Source of the DNA: Lachnoclostridium phytofermentans ISDg
GTDB lineage: Bacteria > Bacillota > Clostridia > Lachnospirales > Lachnospiraceae
NCBI RefSeq assembly: GCF_000018685.1
Contig: NC_010001.1
Span: 3,624,001-3,688,000 of the forward strand
Length of the DNA: 64,000 nucleotides
Direction of reading: 5' to 3'
Shown one piece after another: positions 25,156 through 32,561 of the stretch. The notes beneath the pieces are model-generated. The model was given only the letters and a program-made list of their open reading frames with translations. It made no database searches and was not told the DNA's origin. Each line of letters starts with the position of its first letter. The first letter of the stretch is position 1. The position numbers were made by a program, and so were the translations under genes.

Positions 25156-25174
25156 GTAATCACTCTCCTAACAA

Positions 25175-25600
25175 CTAATTAAATGGTAGTTCTTCGTCAA
25201 TGCCGTCCGGAATGTTCATAAACCCATCACCGCTAGCTTCACTTGGTGCAGGTCTTGATGATTGCTGATAGTCACTTCCGGAGCTCTTACTTTCTGCAAA
25301 TTCCATCTCGTCTACAAGAATTTTTGTAGAGTAAACTTTTTGACCATCTTTATTGGTATAATTCTCATTCTGAATACTACCAACAATAGCAATCTTACTT
25401 CCCTTGGCAAGATACTTCTCAGCAAACTCGGCGTTCCGTCCAAAACATACACAGTTGAAAAAGTCTGCATCCGGTTCACCATCACGCTTAAATCGTCTGT
25501 TTACTGCAATTCCGTAGGAGGCAATCGCTGTTCCATTTGCTTGTCCATATCGAATCTCAGGATCTTTGGTCAATCGACAAATCATCATAACTTTATTCAT
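25175..25600 (-). CDS. ssb: Single-stranded DNA-binding protein
   Basis: 141 residues with the OB-fold pattern MNKVMMICRLTKDPEIRYG, FNCVCFGRNAEFAEKYLAKG and KDGQKVYSTKILVDEMEF, a Ser/Gly-rich linker and the acidic tip DGIDEELPFN. It coats ssDNA and recruits partners through the tip. The start overlaps the ERF stop (TAATG). Confidence 0.95.
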   Translation of the reverse strand: MNKVMMICRLTKDPEIRYGQANGTAIASYGIAVNRRFKRDGEPDADFFNCVCFGRNAEFAEKYLAKGSKIAIVGSIQNENYTNKDGQKVYSTKILVDEMEFAESKSSGSDYQQSSRPAPSEASGDGFMNIPDGIDEELPFN

Positions 25601-26316
25601 TAGGCACCCACCTTCTTATCTCTCAATGGTTTTAATCTCTTAATTGCATCTTCTAAATTTTCCGGAGTAAGCTTTTCTACTGAATCAATCTTGTAGAACA
25701 TTAACATGCTCTTAACGCTAGCACCGGTACGTGCTAGCTCTGCGTTGAGTTCAGCCATCTTGATAGCATCTAATTCAGTAGATGGCTCTTGTTCCTCTTG
25801 TTTCTTTTCTGTTATTGAATCTTTAGGCTTATTCTCTGGTTTTGGCTTGTTATTCTTTTGCTCCGGTTTTGCATTCGTTTTCCCTCTTGGGTTAACATCA
25901 TGAAACTCTTCGTCTGGATCCTTCATTTCCTCTGTTGGAATACAGAAGACTTGGAAACAAGCGTATTTAAATGCAATAGACATCGCTTTATTAGTTGCCT
26001 TGTCACCACTATCCATGCCTTCACCAATCACAATAGCTTCAATGTTTGAACCATCCTCCGCATAGAAGGTATACTTCACCTTACAAATCGAGTAAATAAG
26101 GTTCCCTCCCTTGGTAGTTGTTCGTTCTTCTCTTGTCTGTTCCAAAATCTCCGGTACAACAAATAATTTATGCTTAATTAGTGCCGGATTAATTGCATTC
26201 ATTACTGCATCAATTCCCCTGAACATAAATCCTTGTTGTTGGTTCCTGGAGTTCTTACTAATGGCTCCAATATCCTCCATGACACTACTAATTGCCTTAT
26301 AAATCATTCCTTCCAT
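25600..26316 (-). CDS. ERF-family single-strand annealing protein
   Basis: 238 residues. IGAISKNSRNQQQGFMFRGI and GEGMDSGDKATNKAMSIAFK are typical of the ERF superfamily of phage recombinases. A Lys/Pro/Glu-rich linker leads to a C-terminal helical part. The ATG at 26316 follows AGGAGG. It would anneal ssDNA together with the adjacent SSB. Confidence 0.9.
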   Translation of the reverse strand: MEGMIYKAISSVMEDIGAISKNSRNQQQGFMFRGIDAVMNAINPALIKHKLFVVPEILEQTREERTTTKGGNLIYSICKVKYTFYAEDGSNIEAIVIGEGMDSGDKATNKAMSIAFKYACFQVFCIPTEEMKDPDEEFHDVNPRGKTNAKPEQKNNKPKPENKPKDSITEKKQEEQEPSTELDAIKMAELNAELARTGASVKSMLMFYKIDSVEKLTPENLEDAIKRLKPLRDKKVGA

Positions 26317-26328
26317 TCTCAATACCTC

Positions 26329-27438
26329 CTATAACTTTGCAAACTGTACACCAAGCTCAGAAAGAATCTTCTCAACTTGCTTATGTTGTTCTTCAGTTCC
26401 TTTAACCATATATCTAACAGTAGTCACTTGACTAACTGGCGTGTGTTTCACTTCAAAAACAGATTCTTCTTTTTTCACTTCTTCTGCAGGAAAAGGTGTC
26501 TCGTCAGCGATAACAGGGAAAGGTGAACCAGGAAAATCTACTTCCTCTACAATAGGAAATGGAGATACCTCTTTCTCAATAACTCTTTGAGATTCCTCAC
26601 GCCTTCTAATCTCTTCCTGTTGCCTACAAACTTCCTCCTGTACCTTTGCTCTTTCCTCTGCGCGGATCCGATCTATCTCTGACTGGCGTTCACGTTCTGC
26701 AGCAAGCTCGCGCTCTCTTTGTTCCCTGGAAAGACGCTCTTGCTCCTCACGAGCCTTACGCTCTTCTTCTCGCTTTCTGCGTTCCTCTTCCGCTCGTATA
26801 CGACGCTCTTCGGCTTCAAGAATAGCTTTTTTCTGTATGTCATAATCATTAATAATCTTCATAGCATCAGATAATTTCTTGGTCTGTTTATAAACTGCTA
26901 TTGCTTTTTCTTCAACCTCTGATTTCCTTGCAGCTATCGCCTCTAAGTCAGCTAAACGATCAGATAAGGCTGTATCAATATCATTCTTGATAGATTTAAA
27001 AGATGTATTAACATTGAGCCAGGAATCCTTAAAAACTTCTTCAAACTCTAAGGTTTCAGATTGACCGCCCATCTTCTGCAGATAATAATCGAAAGCTTTT
27101 TGTCTTTTCTCAGCCTTCTGTTTTTCGTCAAATTCCTTAACTTGCTTATTGATTAACTCAATAGGCTCATTTATAATCTCTACAAGCTCCTTAGCCTTTT
27201 TCTCGAACTCCTCATACGGAATCATGTAGTTACTTTTTACTTCCTTGCGCTTATCATCGATTGCTTTAGCTATCTTGCGAAGAGTAGCAATATCTTTCTT
27301 ACGCTCGGCAAGGACTTCTTCCGTTACTTCCATAGATTTATAGATTTCCATCTGTTCAGAAAGGCTCTGCTTGATTTCATCAAAGTTGAAGGAAATCTCT
27401 GCAGGCTTCTGTGTTACTATTACTTGAAGTTCATTCAA
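26329..27438 (-). CDS. DUF1351 phage protein with long coiled coil
   Basis: 369 residues. The N-terminal part (YKSMEVTEEVLAERKKDIA, then KIAKAIDDKRKEVKSNYM) matches DUF1351 proteins found beside phage recombinases. Residues about 215-285 are a very charged EERRKREEERKAREEQERLS-type coiled coil. The start is TTG at 27438 after GGGGGT. It probably works with ERF, but its role is unknown. Confidence 0.8.
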   Translation of the reverse strand: MNELQVIVTQKPAEISFNFDEIKQSLSEQMEIYKSMEVTEEVLAERKKDIATLRKIAKAIDDKRKEVKSNYMIPYEEFEKKAKELVEIINEPIELINKQVKEFDEKQKAEKRQKAFDYYLQKMGGQSETLEFEEVFKDSWLNVNTSFKSIKNDIDTALSDRLADLEAIAARKSEVEEKAIAVYKQTKKLSDAMKIINDYDIQKKAILEAEERRIRAEEERRKREEERKAREEQERLSREQRERELAAERERQSEIDRIRAEERAKVQEEVCRQQEEIRRREESQRVIEKEVSPFPIVEEVDFPGSPFPVIADETPFPAEEVKKEESVFEVKHTPVSQVTTVRYMVKGTEEQHKQVEKILSELGVQFAKL

Positions 27439-27440
27439 TG

Positions 27441-28079
27441 TTAATCTACCCCCTCATATAAACTATTAGAAATGTCAATTTGCTCTTTACTAAGCTCACT
27501 TATTGCAGATGCGATTCTTAGTTTGGTTTCTTTGCATGGCATATAACCATACTTTATATACCGGATCATTCTTTCGAATGTACTCATTGGATATAAAATT
27601 TTGTCGTCAGTAACCAGTCTTTTAAGATGCAAGTGTTCAAAAAACTTATCATCGCAAGCTATCATATATTCGATATGGTTATCATCTGATTCTGCATCTT
27701 TTACTTGCTCTTTAAAATAAGCAAATTTAGTTATCGTGAAATCAAACTGGCTTATTATGTTTCTAGCACTTCCGAATACTTTGCAACATAGTTCCAATGT
27801 GATGCCTGTTTCAACGTGCTTATAAGCTTTAACGTTTTTATTCTCGTAATAAAAATGATATTTTCCGCCAGTGTTATTCTCGCCGCACATTTTATCAAAG
27901 TGTTCCACTGCTGAATCAAAGTCCACTTTGCTTTCAAAAAAGATATCTAAATCCTTCACTTTCTCATGATTGAAAATATTTTTGAAAGAACCACCTGCGA
28001 TAAATCCTTTGTAACCTGTCATAAACTGGTCCAACCATGACAACATATAAAAGTTATCTCTTTCAAAACTATTAATCAT
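27441..28079 (-). CDS. Nucleotidyltransferase-like protein
   Basis: 212 residues from the ATG at 28079, which overlaps the stop of the HD gene and has GGTGAG before it. GFIAGGSFKNIF followed by VKDLDIFFES gives the GGS...DxD signature of the polymerase-beta-type nucleotidyltransferase fold. The substrate is unknown; pairing with an HD hydrolase suggests nucleotide or RNA-end metabolism. Confidence 0.65.
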   Translation of the reverse strand: MINSFERDNFYMLSWLDQFMTGYKGFIAGGSFKNIFNHEKVKDLDIFFESKVDFDSAVEHFDKMCGENNTGGKYHFYYENKNVKAYKHVETGITLELCCKVFGSARNIISQFDFTITKFAYFKEQVKDAESDDNHIEYMIACDDKFFEHLHLKRLVTDDKILYPMSTFERMIRYIKYGYMPCKETKLRIASAISELSKEQIDISNSLYEGVD

Positions 28080-28677
28080 TTGACTCACCATCTTCCTCAG
28101 TAACTCGACTCGCCCACATGTCAGCAAAATGGATAAGTATCTGAAGAGGTGTTTCATTGTCCTTAAGGCTACGTCCCAAACCAACATACATTCCATTATG
28201 ATAAAGGATTGCGAATTGCTCCTCTTCAGTGAGTTGAATAAATCTACTCGCCTCAACTACGGACACAACTTCATGGTCAACCTTGAGCAAATCTGAGCTC
28301 TGTGCATAAGGCTTTGCAGTCGATCGTTTCCCACTCTGCAGAATATTCTCAACATACAATGGTTTTTCGAATTGACCAATCTTACCTAAATCATGAAGTA
28401 GCGCAGCAATGATTATGGAATCACCAAGTCTACACATTTCTTCAAATCCAAAAATCGTAACCGCTGTATCATTCGCGATATTGTACACATTTAAGCTATG
28501 TTCGGCTAATCCACCTTCTTTGGATAGATGATTACCTCCACTACATGGAGCTGTAAAAAAACCGTTCTTATCCATATGATTAAACAAGTTACTGATACCT
28601 TCTCTACCGGTACTCATAAGAAGATTGAATATCTTCTCCCTTACTTCTTCCTTGCTAAAATCATTCTTATATCCCAT
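28072..28677 (-). CDS. HD-domain phosphohydrolase
   Basis: 201 residues from ATG 28677 (AGGAGG upstream). GLAEHSLNVYNI and IIAALLHDLGKIG form the metal-binding H...HD...D pattern. It resembles phage HD hydrolases of the recombination region. It is translationally coupled to the nucleotidyltransferase. Confidence 0.8.
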   Translation of the reverse strand: MGYKNDFSKEEVREKIFNLLMSTGREGISNLFNHMDKNGFFTAPCSGGNHLSKEGGLAEHSLNVYNIANDTAVTIFGFEEMCRLGDSIIIAALLHDLGKIGQFEKPLYVENILQSGKRSTAKPYAQSSDLLKVDHEVVSVVEASRFIQLTEEEQFAILYHNGMYVGLGRSLKDNETPLQILIHFADMWASRVTEEDGESND

Positions 28678-28828
28678 TCGAATATACCTCCTTATCATGT
28701 TTTCCGTAGTCGTTTGGAACAACTACAAAACCTAATCTACTTTCAGCACAATCGCACTTCTCACCGTGGTCCAAATTGGCTTGGCAGTGATGGCATGTCC
28801 AATAATCTTTCATAACTTTATATCTCAT
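28667..28828 (-). CDS. Small zinc-ribbon protein
   Basis: About 53 residues with CHHCQANLDHGEKCDC, a compact Cys/His cluster. The start is uncertain: ATG 28828 overlaps the AbrB-like gene's stop; ATG 28813 is an alternative. It overlaps the HD gene by 11 bp. Function is unknown. Confidence 0.55.
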   Translation of the reverse strand: MRYKVMKDYWTCHHCQANLDHGEKCDCAESRLGFVVVPNDYGKHDKEVYSNGI

Positions 28829-29081
28829 CGTTAAACCACTTAATGCATTCGGTACATAAGGTAATATCATTCAGAGTAACCATTCTCTTTTCTTTACCTA
28901 GTTTCTGGCCACATACTCTGCAGGTACACTCATCTTGATGCTTTTTAAGTACTATGCTGTCATAGTCCACATAAATTTCCAGTGGATCTCCTTCTTTGAT
29001 GTCCTGTAATTTTCTCATTTCCATTGGAAGAACGATTCTTCCTAATCCATCGATATGTCTAACAATTCCTGTATTCTTCAT
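28818..29081 (-). CDS. AbrB/SpoVT-family DNA-binding protein with zinc ribbon
   Basis: 87 residues. MKNTGIVRHIDGLGRIVLPM and ...GDPLEIYVDYDSIVLKK form an AbrB swapped-hairpin domain (about 1-50). A C-terminal CRVCGQKLG...LCTEC zinc ribbon follows. It is a transition-state-regulator-like DNA-binding protein. A palindrome overlapping the opposing promoter just upstream could be its own operator. Confidence 0.88.
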   Translation of the reverse strand: MKNTGIVRHIDGLGRIVLPMEMRKLQDIKEGDPLEIYVDYDSIVLKKHQDECTCRVCGQKLGKEKRMVTLNDITLCTECIKWFNDEI

Positions 29082-29109
29082 TTACAGATCCTTCCCGGCA
29101 TGTTATAAT
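29081..29109 (+). promoter_or_regulatory. Plus-strand promoter with overlapping palindrome
   Basis: TTTACA, 17-bp spacer, TATAAT. The palindrome GGCATGTTATAATGCC (29097-29112) covers the -10 box, so a repressor could control it. Confidence 0.65.
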
Positions 29110-29115
29110 GCCTTT

Positions 29116-29169
29116 AGATTATTTTTGTTTGTGCGCTAAGCTTGGACGGCCATCCAGCTTGGCGTTTTT
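29116..29169 (+). ncRNA. Candidate small RNA, about 54 nt
   Basis: Starting about 7 bp after the TATAAT box, the transcript has no start codon or ribosome site and runs straight into a 12-bp stem (CGCTAAGC-TTGGA / TCCAGCTTGGCG with one bulge, 29134-29164) followed by TTTTT. It is transcribed against the lytic operon, between the AbrB-like gene and the 49-residue gene. Confidence 0.55.
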
Positions 29170-29318
29170 CATTTATTAACAGCTCCTGTGTTCATTTTTA
29201 TTTTCTTCCTCATCCTAGAGTTACACCATGGACACGTGTAATTATCTTTTGTGTATCCTAAATGTGCTGAAACATTCCAGGGCACGCCACAATACCTACA
29301 CCAAAAATATGTAGCCAA
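29169..29318 (-). CDS. Small zinc-ribbon protein, 49 residues
   Basis: A TTG at 29318 preceded by AAAGGAGGTAATAAC encodes MATYFWCRYCGVPWNVSAHL...CPWCNSR plus a Lys-rich tail: two CxxC knuckles as in rubredoxin-like ribbons. The ideal ribosome site supports it despite the TTG start. Confidence 0.65.
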   Translation of the reverse strand: MATYFWCRYCGVPWNVSAHLGYTKDNYTCPWCNSRMRKKIKMNTGAVNK

Positions 29319-29334
29319 GTTATTACCTCCTTTT

Positions 29335-29445
29335 TTAACGGAACTCTAATTCCCATTTCACTTCCCAATAAAGCCTTTCAGATAACTTTCTAGCCAACCT
29401 ACCATGCTGATTGTTGATTAGGAATCTTACAAGCTTACGTTTCAC
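29335..29445 (-). CDS. Small basic peptide, 36 residues
   Basis: GTG at 29445 after AAAGGATGGTGAGAAC encodes a basic helical peptide starting MKRKLVRFLINNQHGRLARK. It lies directly upstream of the zinc-ribbon gene. No family is recognised. Confidence 0.45.
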   Translation of the reverse strand: MKRKLVRFLINNQHGRLARKLSERLYWEVKWELEFR

Positions 29446-29465
29446 GTTCTCACCATCCTTTCTTA

Positions 29466-29494
29466 TTGTAATAATTTGTCGTTTCTCCTATAAT
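29466..29494 (+). promoter_or_regulatory. Promoter of the 64-residue plus-strand gene
   Basis: TTGTAA, 17-bp spacer, TATAAT, 50 bp upstream of the ATG at 29544. Confidence 0.65.
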
Positions 29495-29543
29495 GTACTT
29501 ACAGGCCCTGCCAAGCTGAGTACATAAGAAAGGAGAAATACTT

Positions 29544-29738
29544 ATGAGTAAAACTGATAAAGAGCTGACTGCTGAAATTATAATTGCTTACATAAATGCT
29601 AATCCAACGCAAGCTTCGTATGTCGGCGGCAATTCGCACAGCAAAGTAGAAAAATTCGTAAATATTGATGGATTATGCAATGGTATTAAAGCCATCCATT
29701 CGACACTTGCTGATTTAGAGAAACCATCAGTTGAATGA
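29544..29738 (+). CDS. Small phage protein, 64 residues, antisense to lytic operon
   Basis: A complete small gene with its own promoter and an AAAGGAG ribosome site, encoding MSKTDKELTAEIIIAYINAN... with a conserved-looking SYVGGNSHSKVEKFVNIDGL segment. It is transcribed opposite to surrounding early genes and overlaps the end of the 63-residue gene by 53 bp. Probably expressed in the lysogen. Not recognised. Confidence 0.65.
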   Translation: MSKTDKELTAEIIIAYINANPTQASYVGGNSHSKVEKFVNIDGLCNGIKAIHSTLADLEKPSVE

Positions 29739-29877
29739 TTTCTGCTATCGTAACTATGTTTTTTCTTATCTGTTCAGCATCAACATTAATGTTTTCAAGA
29801 TTCCATTCTGCTAGGGCATTGATTTGTTCTAGCAGAACATCTTTAAGTGTATTAATATCTATTCCACTATTATCCAT
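29686..29877 (-). CDS. Small helical acidic protein, 63 residues
   Basis: ATG at 29877 follows AGGAGG. The product MDNSGIDINTLKDVLLEQIN... is an acidic helical protein. Its 3' end overlaps the 3' end of the plus-strand gene. Not recognised. Confidence 0.6.
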   Translation of the reverse strand: MDNSGIDINTLKDVLLEQINALAEWNLENINVDAEQIRKNIVTIAEIIQLMVSLNQQVSNGWL

Positions 29878-29916
29878 CTCTTCCACCTCCTCTCAGCTTG
29901 TCCTACGCTTAACTGC

Positions 29917-30069
29917 CTAAGCAGTTTTATCATCTGTCGGCTTTTCATTACTAGCAAAAACCAATTCTGTTATCTCATATCCTTCTTGCTCGCAATATAA
30001 TTCTATAAGAAGCCTCATTGCCTTCTTAGCATCAGGTTTTCCAACAAATGTGAAGGTTGGTTCTTTCAA
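29917..30069 (-). CDS. Small early phage protein, 50 residues (TTG start)
   Basis: TTG at 30069 after AGGAGGAAGCGGAT encodes MKEPTFTFVGKPDAKKAMRL...CEQEGYEITELVF. It is the first gene downstream of the triple TTGTACA operator region and so probably one of the first lytic genes. Similar short proteins occur in clostridial phages. Function is unknown. Confidence 0.6.
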   Translation of the reverse strand: MKEPTFTFVGKPDAKKAMRLLIELYCEQEGYEITELVFASNEKPTDDKTA

Positions 30070-30089
30070 ATCCGCTTCCTCCTATTCTC

Positions 30090-30144
30090 TTTGTACAATG
30101 TATGTAGTACTGGTTGTACATGTTGCGAAAAATATTTGTACAAA
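30090..30144. promoter_or_regulatory. Three TTGTACA operator-like boxes
   Basis: TTGTACA occurs at 30091, 30114 and 30136, spaced 23 and 22 bp (two helical turns). The first and third extend to palindromes TTTGTACAA and TTTGTACAAA. They lie just upstream of the leftward early genes, so a repressor or Cro-type dimer array is likely. Confidence 0.6.
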
Positions 30145-30184
30145 GCTTTCCTTGACTAAAAGTATATTGACTGTTAAAATATCA

Positions 30185-30196
30185 GAACATTTGTTC
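30185..30196. promoter_or_regulatory. LexA (SOS) box-like site
   Basis: GAACATTTGTTC is a perfect GAAC-N4-GTTC palindrome as in Gram-positive SOS boxes. It lies right after the Cro-like gene's stop and just downstream of a plus-strand TTGACT-N17-TAAAAT promoter-like sequence (30152-30180). Confidence 0.5.
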
Positions 30197-30415
30197 TTAT
30201 GAAACAAGTTTTTCACGGATAAACAAATAGTCATAATCATATTCCGGAAAAAATACTTTTTTAATTTTGTACGCTTCGTCAAAATAAAATCCGCAGTTTA
30301 CAACTCCATTTAATTTATCACTCATCGTTGCTTGTCTACATTCAAGTAAATTCGCTAACTGCGTTGATGTAATACCTTTCGATTTCATAGCGTTTAATAA
30401 ATTTGCATACAACAT
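30197..30415 (-). CDS. Cro-like helix-turn-helix regulator
   Basis: 72 residues. KGITSTQLANLLECRQATMS is a helix-turn-helix of the phage Cro/XRE type. It is the first leftward gene, divergent from the repressor, and its promoter spacer contains an operator palindrome. A GGAGCAC ribosome site precedes ATG 30415. Confidence 0.8.
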   Translation of the reverse strand: MLYANLLNAMKSKGITSTQLANLLECRQATMSDKLNGVVNCGFYFDEAYKIKKVFFPEYDYDYLFIREKLVS

Positions 30416-30438
30416 AACAGTGCTCCTTTCTATTTTTG

Positions 30439-30537
30439 TTTGCGGTAGTCCGTAAACTATATCTAAAATATACTCGGTTTACCGCACGTTGTCAATCCAA
30501 AATTCGCGTATGTCCGCATTATTACGGTTTTCCGTAA
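30439..30537. promoter_or_regulatory. Switch operators between cro-like and repressor genes
   Basis: Four related palindromic sites: GCGG-TAGT-CCGT (30442-30453), GGTTTACCGC (30476-30485), GCG-TATGT-CCGC (30506-30517) and TTACGGTTTTCCGTAA (30522-30537). One lies in the spacer of the leftward promoter and another just after its start point. Confidence 0.7.
30467..30495 (-). promoter_or_regulatory. Leftward lytic promoter
   Basis: Minus strand: TTGACA, 17-bp spacer, TATATT, driving the Cro-like gene. The spacer includes an operator half. Confidence 0.8.
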
Positions 30538-30545
30538 ATTTAGTA

Positions 30546-30574
30546 TTTACAAATCTTGTTATATCGTATATAAT
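30546..30574 (+). promoter_or_regulatory. Repressor promoter
   Basis: TTTACA, 17-bp spacer, TATAAT, 28 bp before the repressor ATG at 30603. Confidence 0.8.
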
Positions 30575-30602
30575 GTTGATATCTTAGATAAGAGGTGTCA
30601 TT

Positions 30603-30932
30603 ATGCGTAAAGCAAAAGTATTAGAAAAATTAATTAAAGAAAGCGGTTATACTGTAAGGGCATTCGCACAGAAATGCGGTATCCCAGAAAGCACTCTTTA
30701 CACTATTTTAAAAAATGGCGTGGGAAGAGCTACAATGGATAACATTCTCACAATTTGTAGAAACCTTGGAATCAAGGTTGAAGATCTTGAGCGTATGGCT
30801 GAAGGCGAAGTAGAGGAATCGCAACCCTCTTATGATGAATTAATCACAGTTTACACACGAAGTAAGAAGAATCTGTCACAAGAAGAGAAAATGAGGTTGG
30901 CTAGAATAATACTAGAGGATGACGAAGATTGA
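30603..30932 (+). CDS. XRE-family phage repressor (ImmR-like)
   Basis: 109 residues. An N-terminal helix-turn-helix (YTVRAFAQKCGIPESTLYTI) is followed by an acidic linker and a C-terminal helical part, like ImmR of ICEBs1. The next gene encodes an ImmA-type protease with overlapping stop and start, so derepression probably involves repressor cleavage. GAGGTGT ribosome site. Confidence 0.85.
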   Translation: MRKAKVLEKLIKESGYTVRAFAQKCGIPESTLYTILKNGVGRATMDNILTICRNLGIKVEDLERMAEGEVEESQPSYDELITVYTRSKKNLSQEEKMRLARIILEDDED

Positions 30933-31618
30933 CAAATAACGAGATAATAGCAGGAACATTATTCGTGTTTAATCATTGTAGCATTAATAATTTTCCATTA
31001 GACTGTTGGAATATTGTTAATCAATACGGATTCAAAGTTAAGAAATACTCAGAGCTGAAGCCAAAGAAGCTAGAAGCTTGCTTGGAATTAAGTGAAGATG
31101 CAAACATCATAGGTGATACGGTATATTATAACGAGAATAAAAGTCATAATAGAGTTCGATTCTCATTAATGCATGAATTAGGTCATATAGTCTTAGAATC
31201 TAACGATGAATCAGAATGTGATAAGTTCTCCAGCAATACTATAGCTCCACGCATGGCTATACATTATTCCAAATGTAGGAATGCCAATGATGTTGCAAAG
31301 ATTTTTATTTTGTCTGACCAAGCAGCTAACATAGCTTTTGATGATTATAGGCGCTGGAGACGAAATGTAACAATATATGGAATGTCAGACCTGGATAAAC
31401 AGATGTATGAACATTTTTATAATGATGATGCTAAAAAGTTTGTATGGTCTTTTGAAAGATGTGACTTTTGTTTCACAGATTATGCTTACAATGAACAATC
31501 ATTATGCGAGACTTGCAGGAGATTCGAGATTAGAAAACTGATAAAAGCACAAAGAATCGATGGTCAAGAACGTAATTTAGACCTATCCAGAAGTAATTGG
31601 CTATATGGTCAATTATAA
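30929..31618 (+). CDS. ImmA/IrrE-type metallopeptidase with C-terminal zinc ribbon
   Basis: 229 residues from a TTG overlapping the repressor stop. SLMHELGHIVLES contains the HELGH zinc motif (H82, E83, H86). In ICEBs1 and related phages ImmA cleaves the ImmR repressor after induction. An added C-terminal CDFCFTDYAYNEQSLCETC ribbon may mediate recognition. Substrate assignment is by gene neighbourhood. Confidence 0.87.
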   Translation: MTNNEIIAGTLFVFNHCSINNFPLDCWNIVNQYGFKVKKYSELKPKKLEACLELSEDANIIGDTVYYNENKSHNRVRFSLMHELGHIVLESNDESECDKFSSNTIAPRMAIHYSKCRNANDVAKIFILSDQAANIAFDDYRRWRRNVTIYGMSDLDKQMYEHFYNDDAKKFVWSFERCDFCFTDYAYNEQSLCETCRRFEIRKLIKAQRIDGQERNLDLSRSNWLYGQL

Positions 31619-31704
31619 AAACATACCATGCACTACCATGACCAAGAGTATGTCCTAATAAATTCAAAAATATATTTAATACTATACGAAGGGTGGTCAT
31701 CTTT

Positions 31705-32382
31705 ATGGAAAACTATGGAGTAGCAGCGCCAAGGAAGAAAAATAAAGGCTGTTTAATTGGAATAATAGTTATTATACTGTTCCTTGGAGGATTAGGATTT
31801 GGTTTTTATCGAATAGTTCAAAATCCTGAAGAATATGGGGCTAAAACGAAAAAATCTGAATTGGCAACATTGCTTGATGTTTCAGATGAACAGGAAGCTA
31901 ATATTTTAAAGATATTTAAAGAGTGCGGTATCGATGATGTGAAGTCTGTAAAACCATTTAATGCAGGCGAAAAAATGTCATCTTATTCTCTTTCAAGTGC
32001 TGACACATCGAATATTGTTGTTTGGGTATCCAATGACAAGAAAGAAGTTCAAGAGATTTATTTTAACGATTATGACATATATAAAGATGGTAAATGCGTT
32101 TCAAAAATAACAGACTATATATTAACCAAGGATGAGAAGACAACATACCAAACAGCATCACAATTACTGATAAAAGACACGCTGACAGTTCCTTCATCTG
32201 CAAAATTTCCATCTATATATGATTGGAAGTTTGGAAAAATCGACGGTGTTATAATAGTACAATCATATGTGAATAGTAAAAATGCGTTCGGAGTGGAGAT
32301 AAAGAACGAATTTCAAATTAAATTTGATGAAAATGGCAATCCAATATCAATCATAATCAACGGTAAAGAACTACTACAATAA
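31705..32382 (+). CDS. Membrane-anchored cargo protein of the lysogeny operon
   Basis: About 225 residues from ATG 31705 (GAAGGGTGG before it). A basic stretch then one membrane helix (CLIGIIVIILFLGGLGFGFY) and a long extracytoplasmic domain. It lies between ImmA and the integrase, where superinfection-exclusion genes are often found. No family is recognised and the role is a guess from position. Confidence 0.65.
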   Translation: MENYGVAAPRKKNKGCLIGIIVIILFLGGLGFGFYRIVQNPEEYGAKTKKSELATLLDVSDEQEANILKIFKECGIDDVKSVKPFNAGEKMSSYSLSSADTSNIVVWVSNDKKEVQEIYFNDYDIYKDGKCVSKITDYILTKDEKTTYQTASQLLIKDTLTVPSSAKFPSIYDWKFGKIDGVIIVQSYVNSKNAFGVEIKNEFQIKFDENGNPISIIINGKELLQ

Positions 32383-32389
32383 TAAAAAA

Positions 32390-32418
32390 CAGCCCCAGTG
32401 CTACCAACACCGGGACTG
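32390..32418 (-). terminator. Hairpin with minus-strand T-run
   Basis: CAGTCCCGGTG/CACTGGGGCTG stem (two mismatches) followed on the minus strand by TTTTTTATT. It would stop leftward transcription or act as a weak rightward terminator after the cargo gene. Confidence 0.55.
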
Positions 32419-32486
32419 CTCATAAGATATTATACTAGGTGAACTAAATATAATACCTGTTCCAACAAACATATTATATCAGCTCA

Positions 32487-32518
32487 CCCGGTAAAAAACA
32501 ACACTACCGGGCATTTTT
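32487..32518 (+). terminator. Terminator before the integrase
   Basis: CCCGGTA/TACCGGG stem with an 11-nt loop, then CATTTTTATG. It would separate integrase expression from the repressor operon. Confidence 0.65.
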
Positions 32519-32561
32519 ATGCCCATTTACAGCATAGAATTCAATAGAAAGGGTTGATATA

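Noticed and set aside
30082..30282. 66-codon minus-strand frame in the switch region
   Set aside because: It overlaps the Cro-like gene in another frame and covers operator sequences; no ribosome site was seen.
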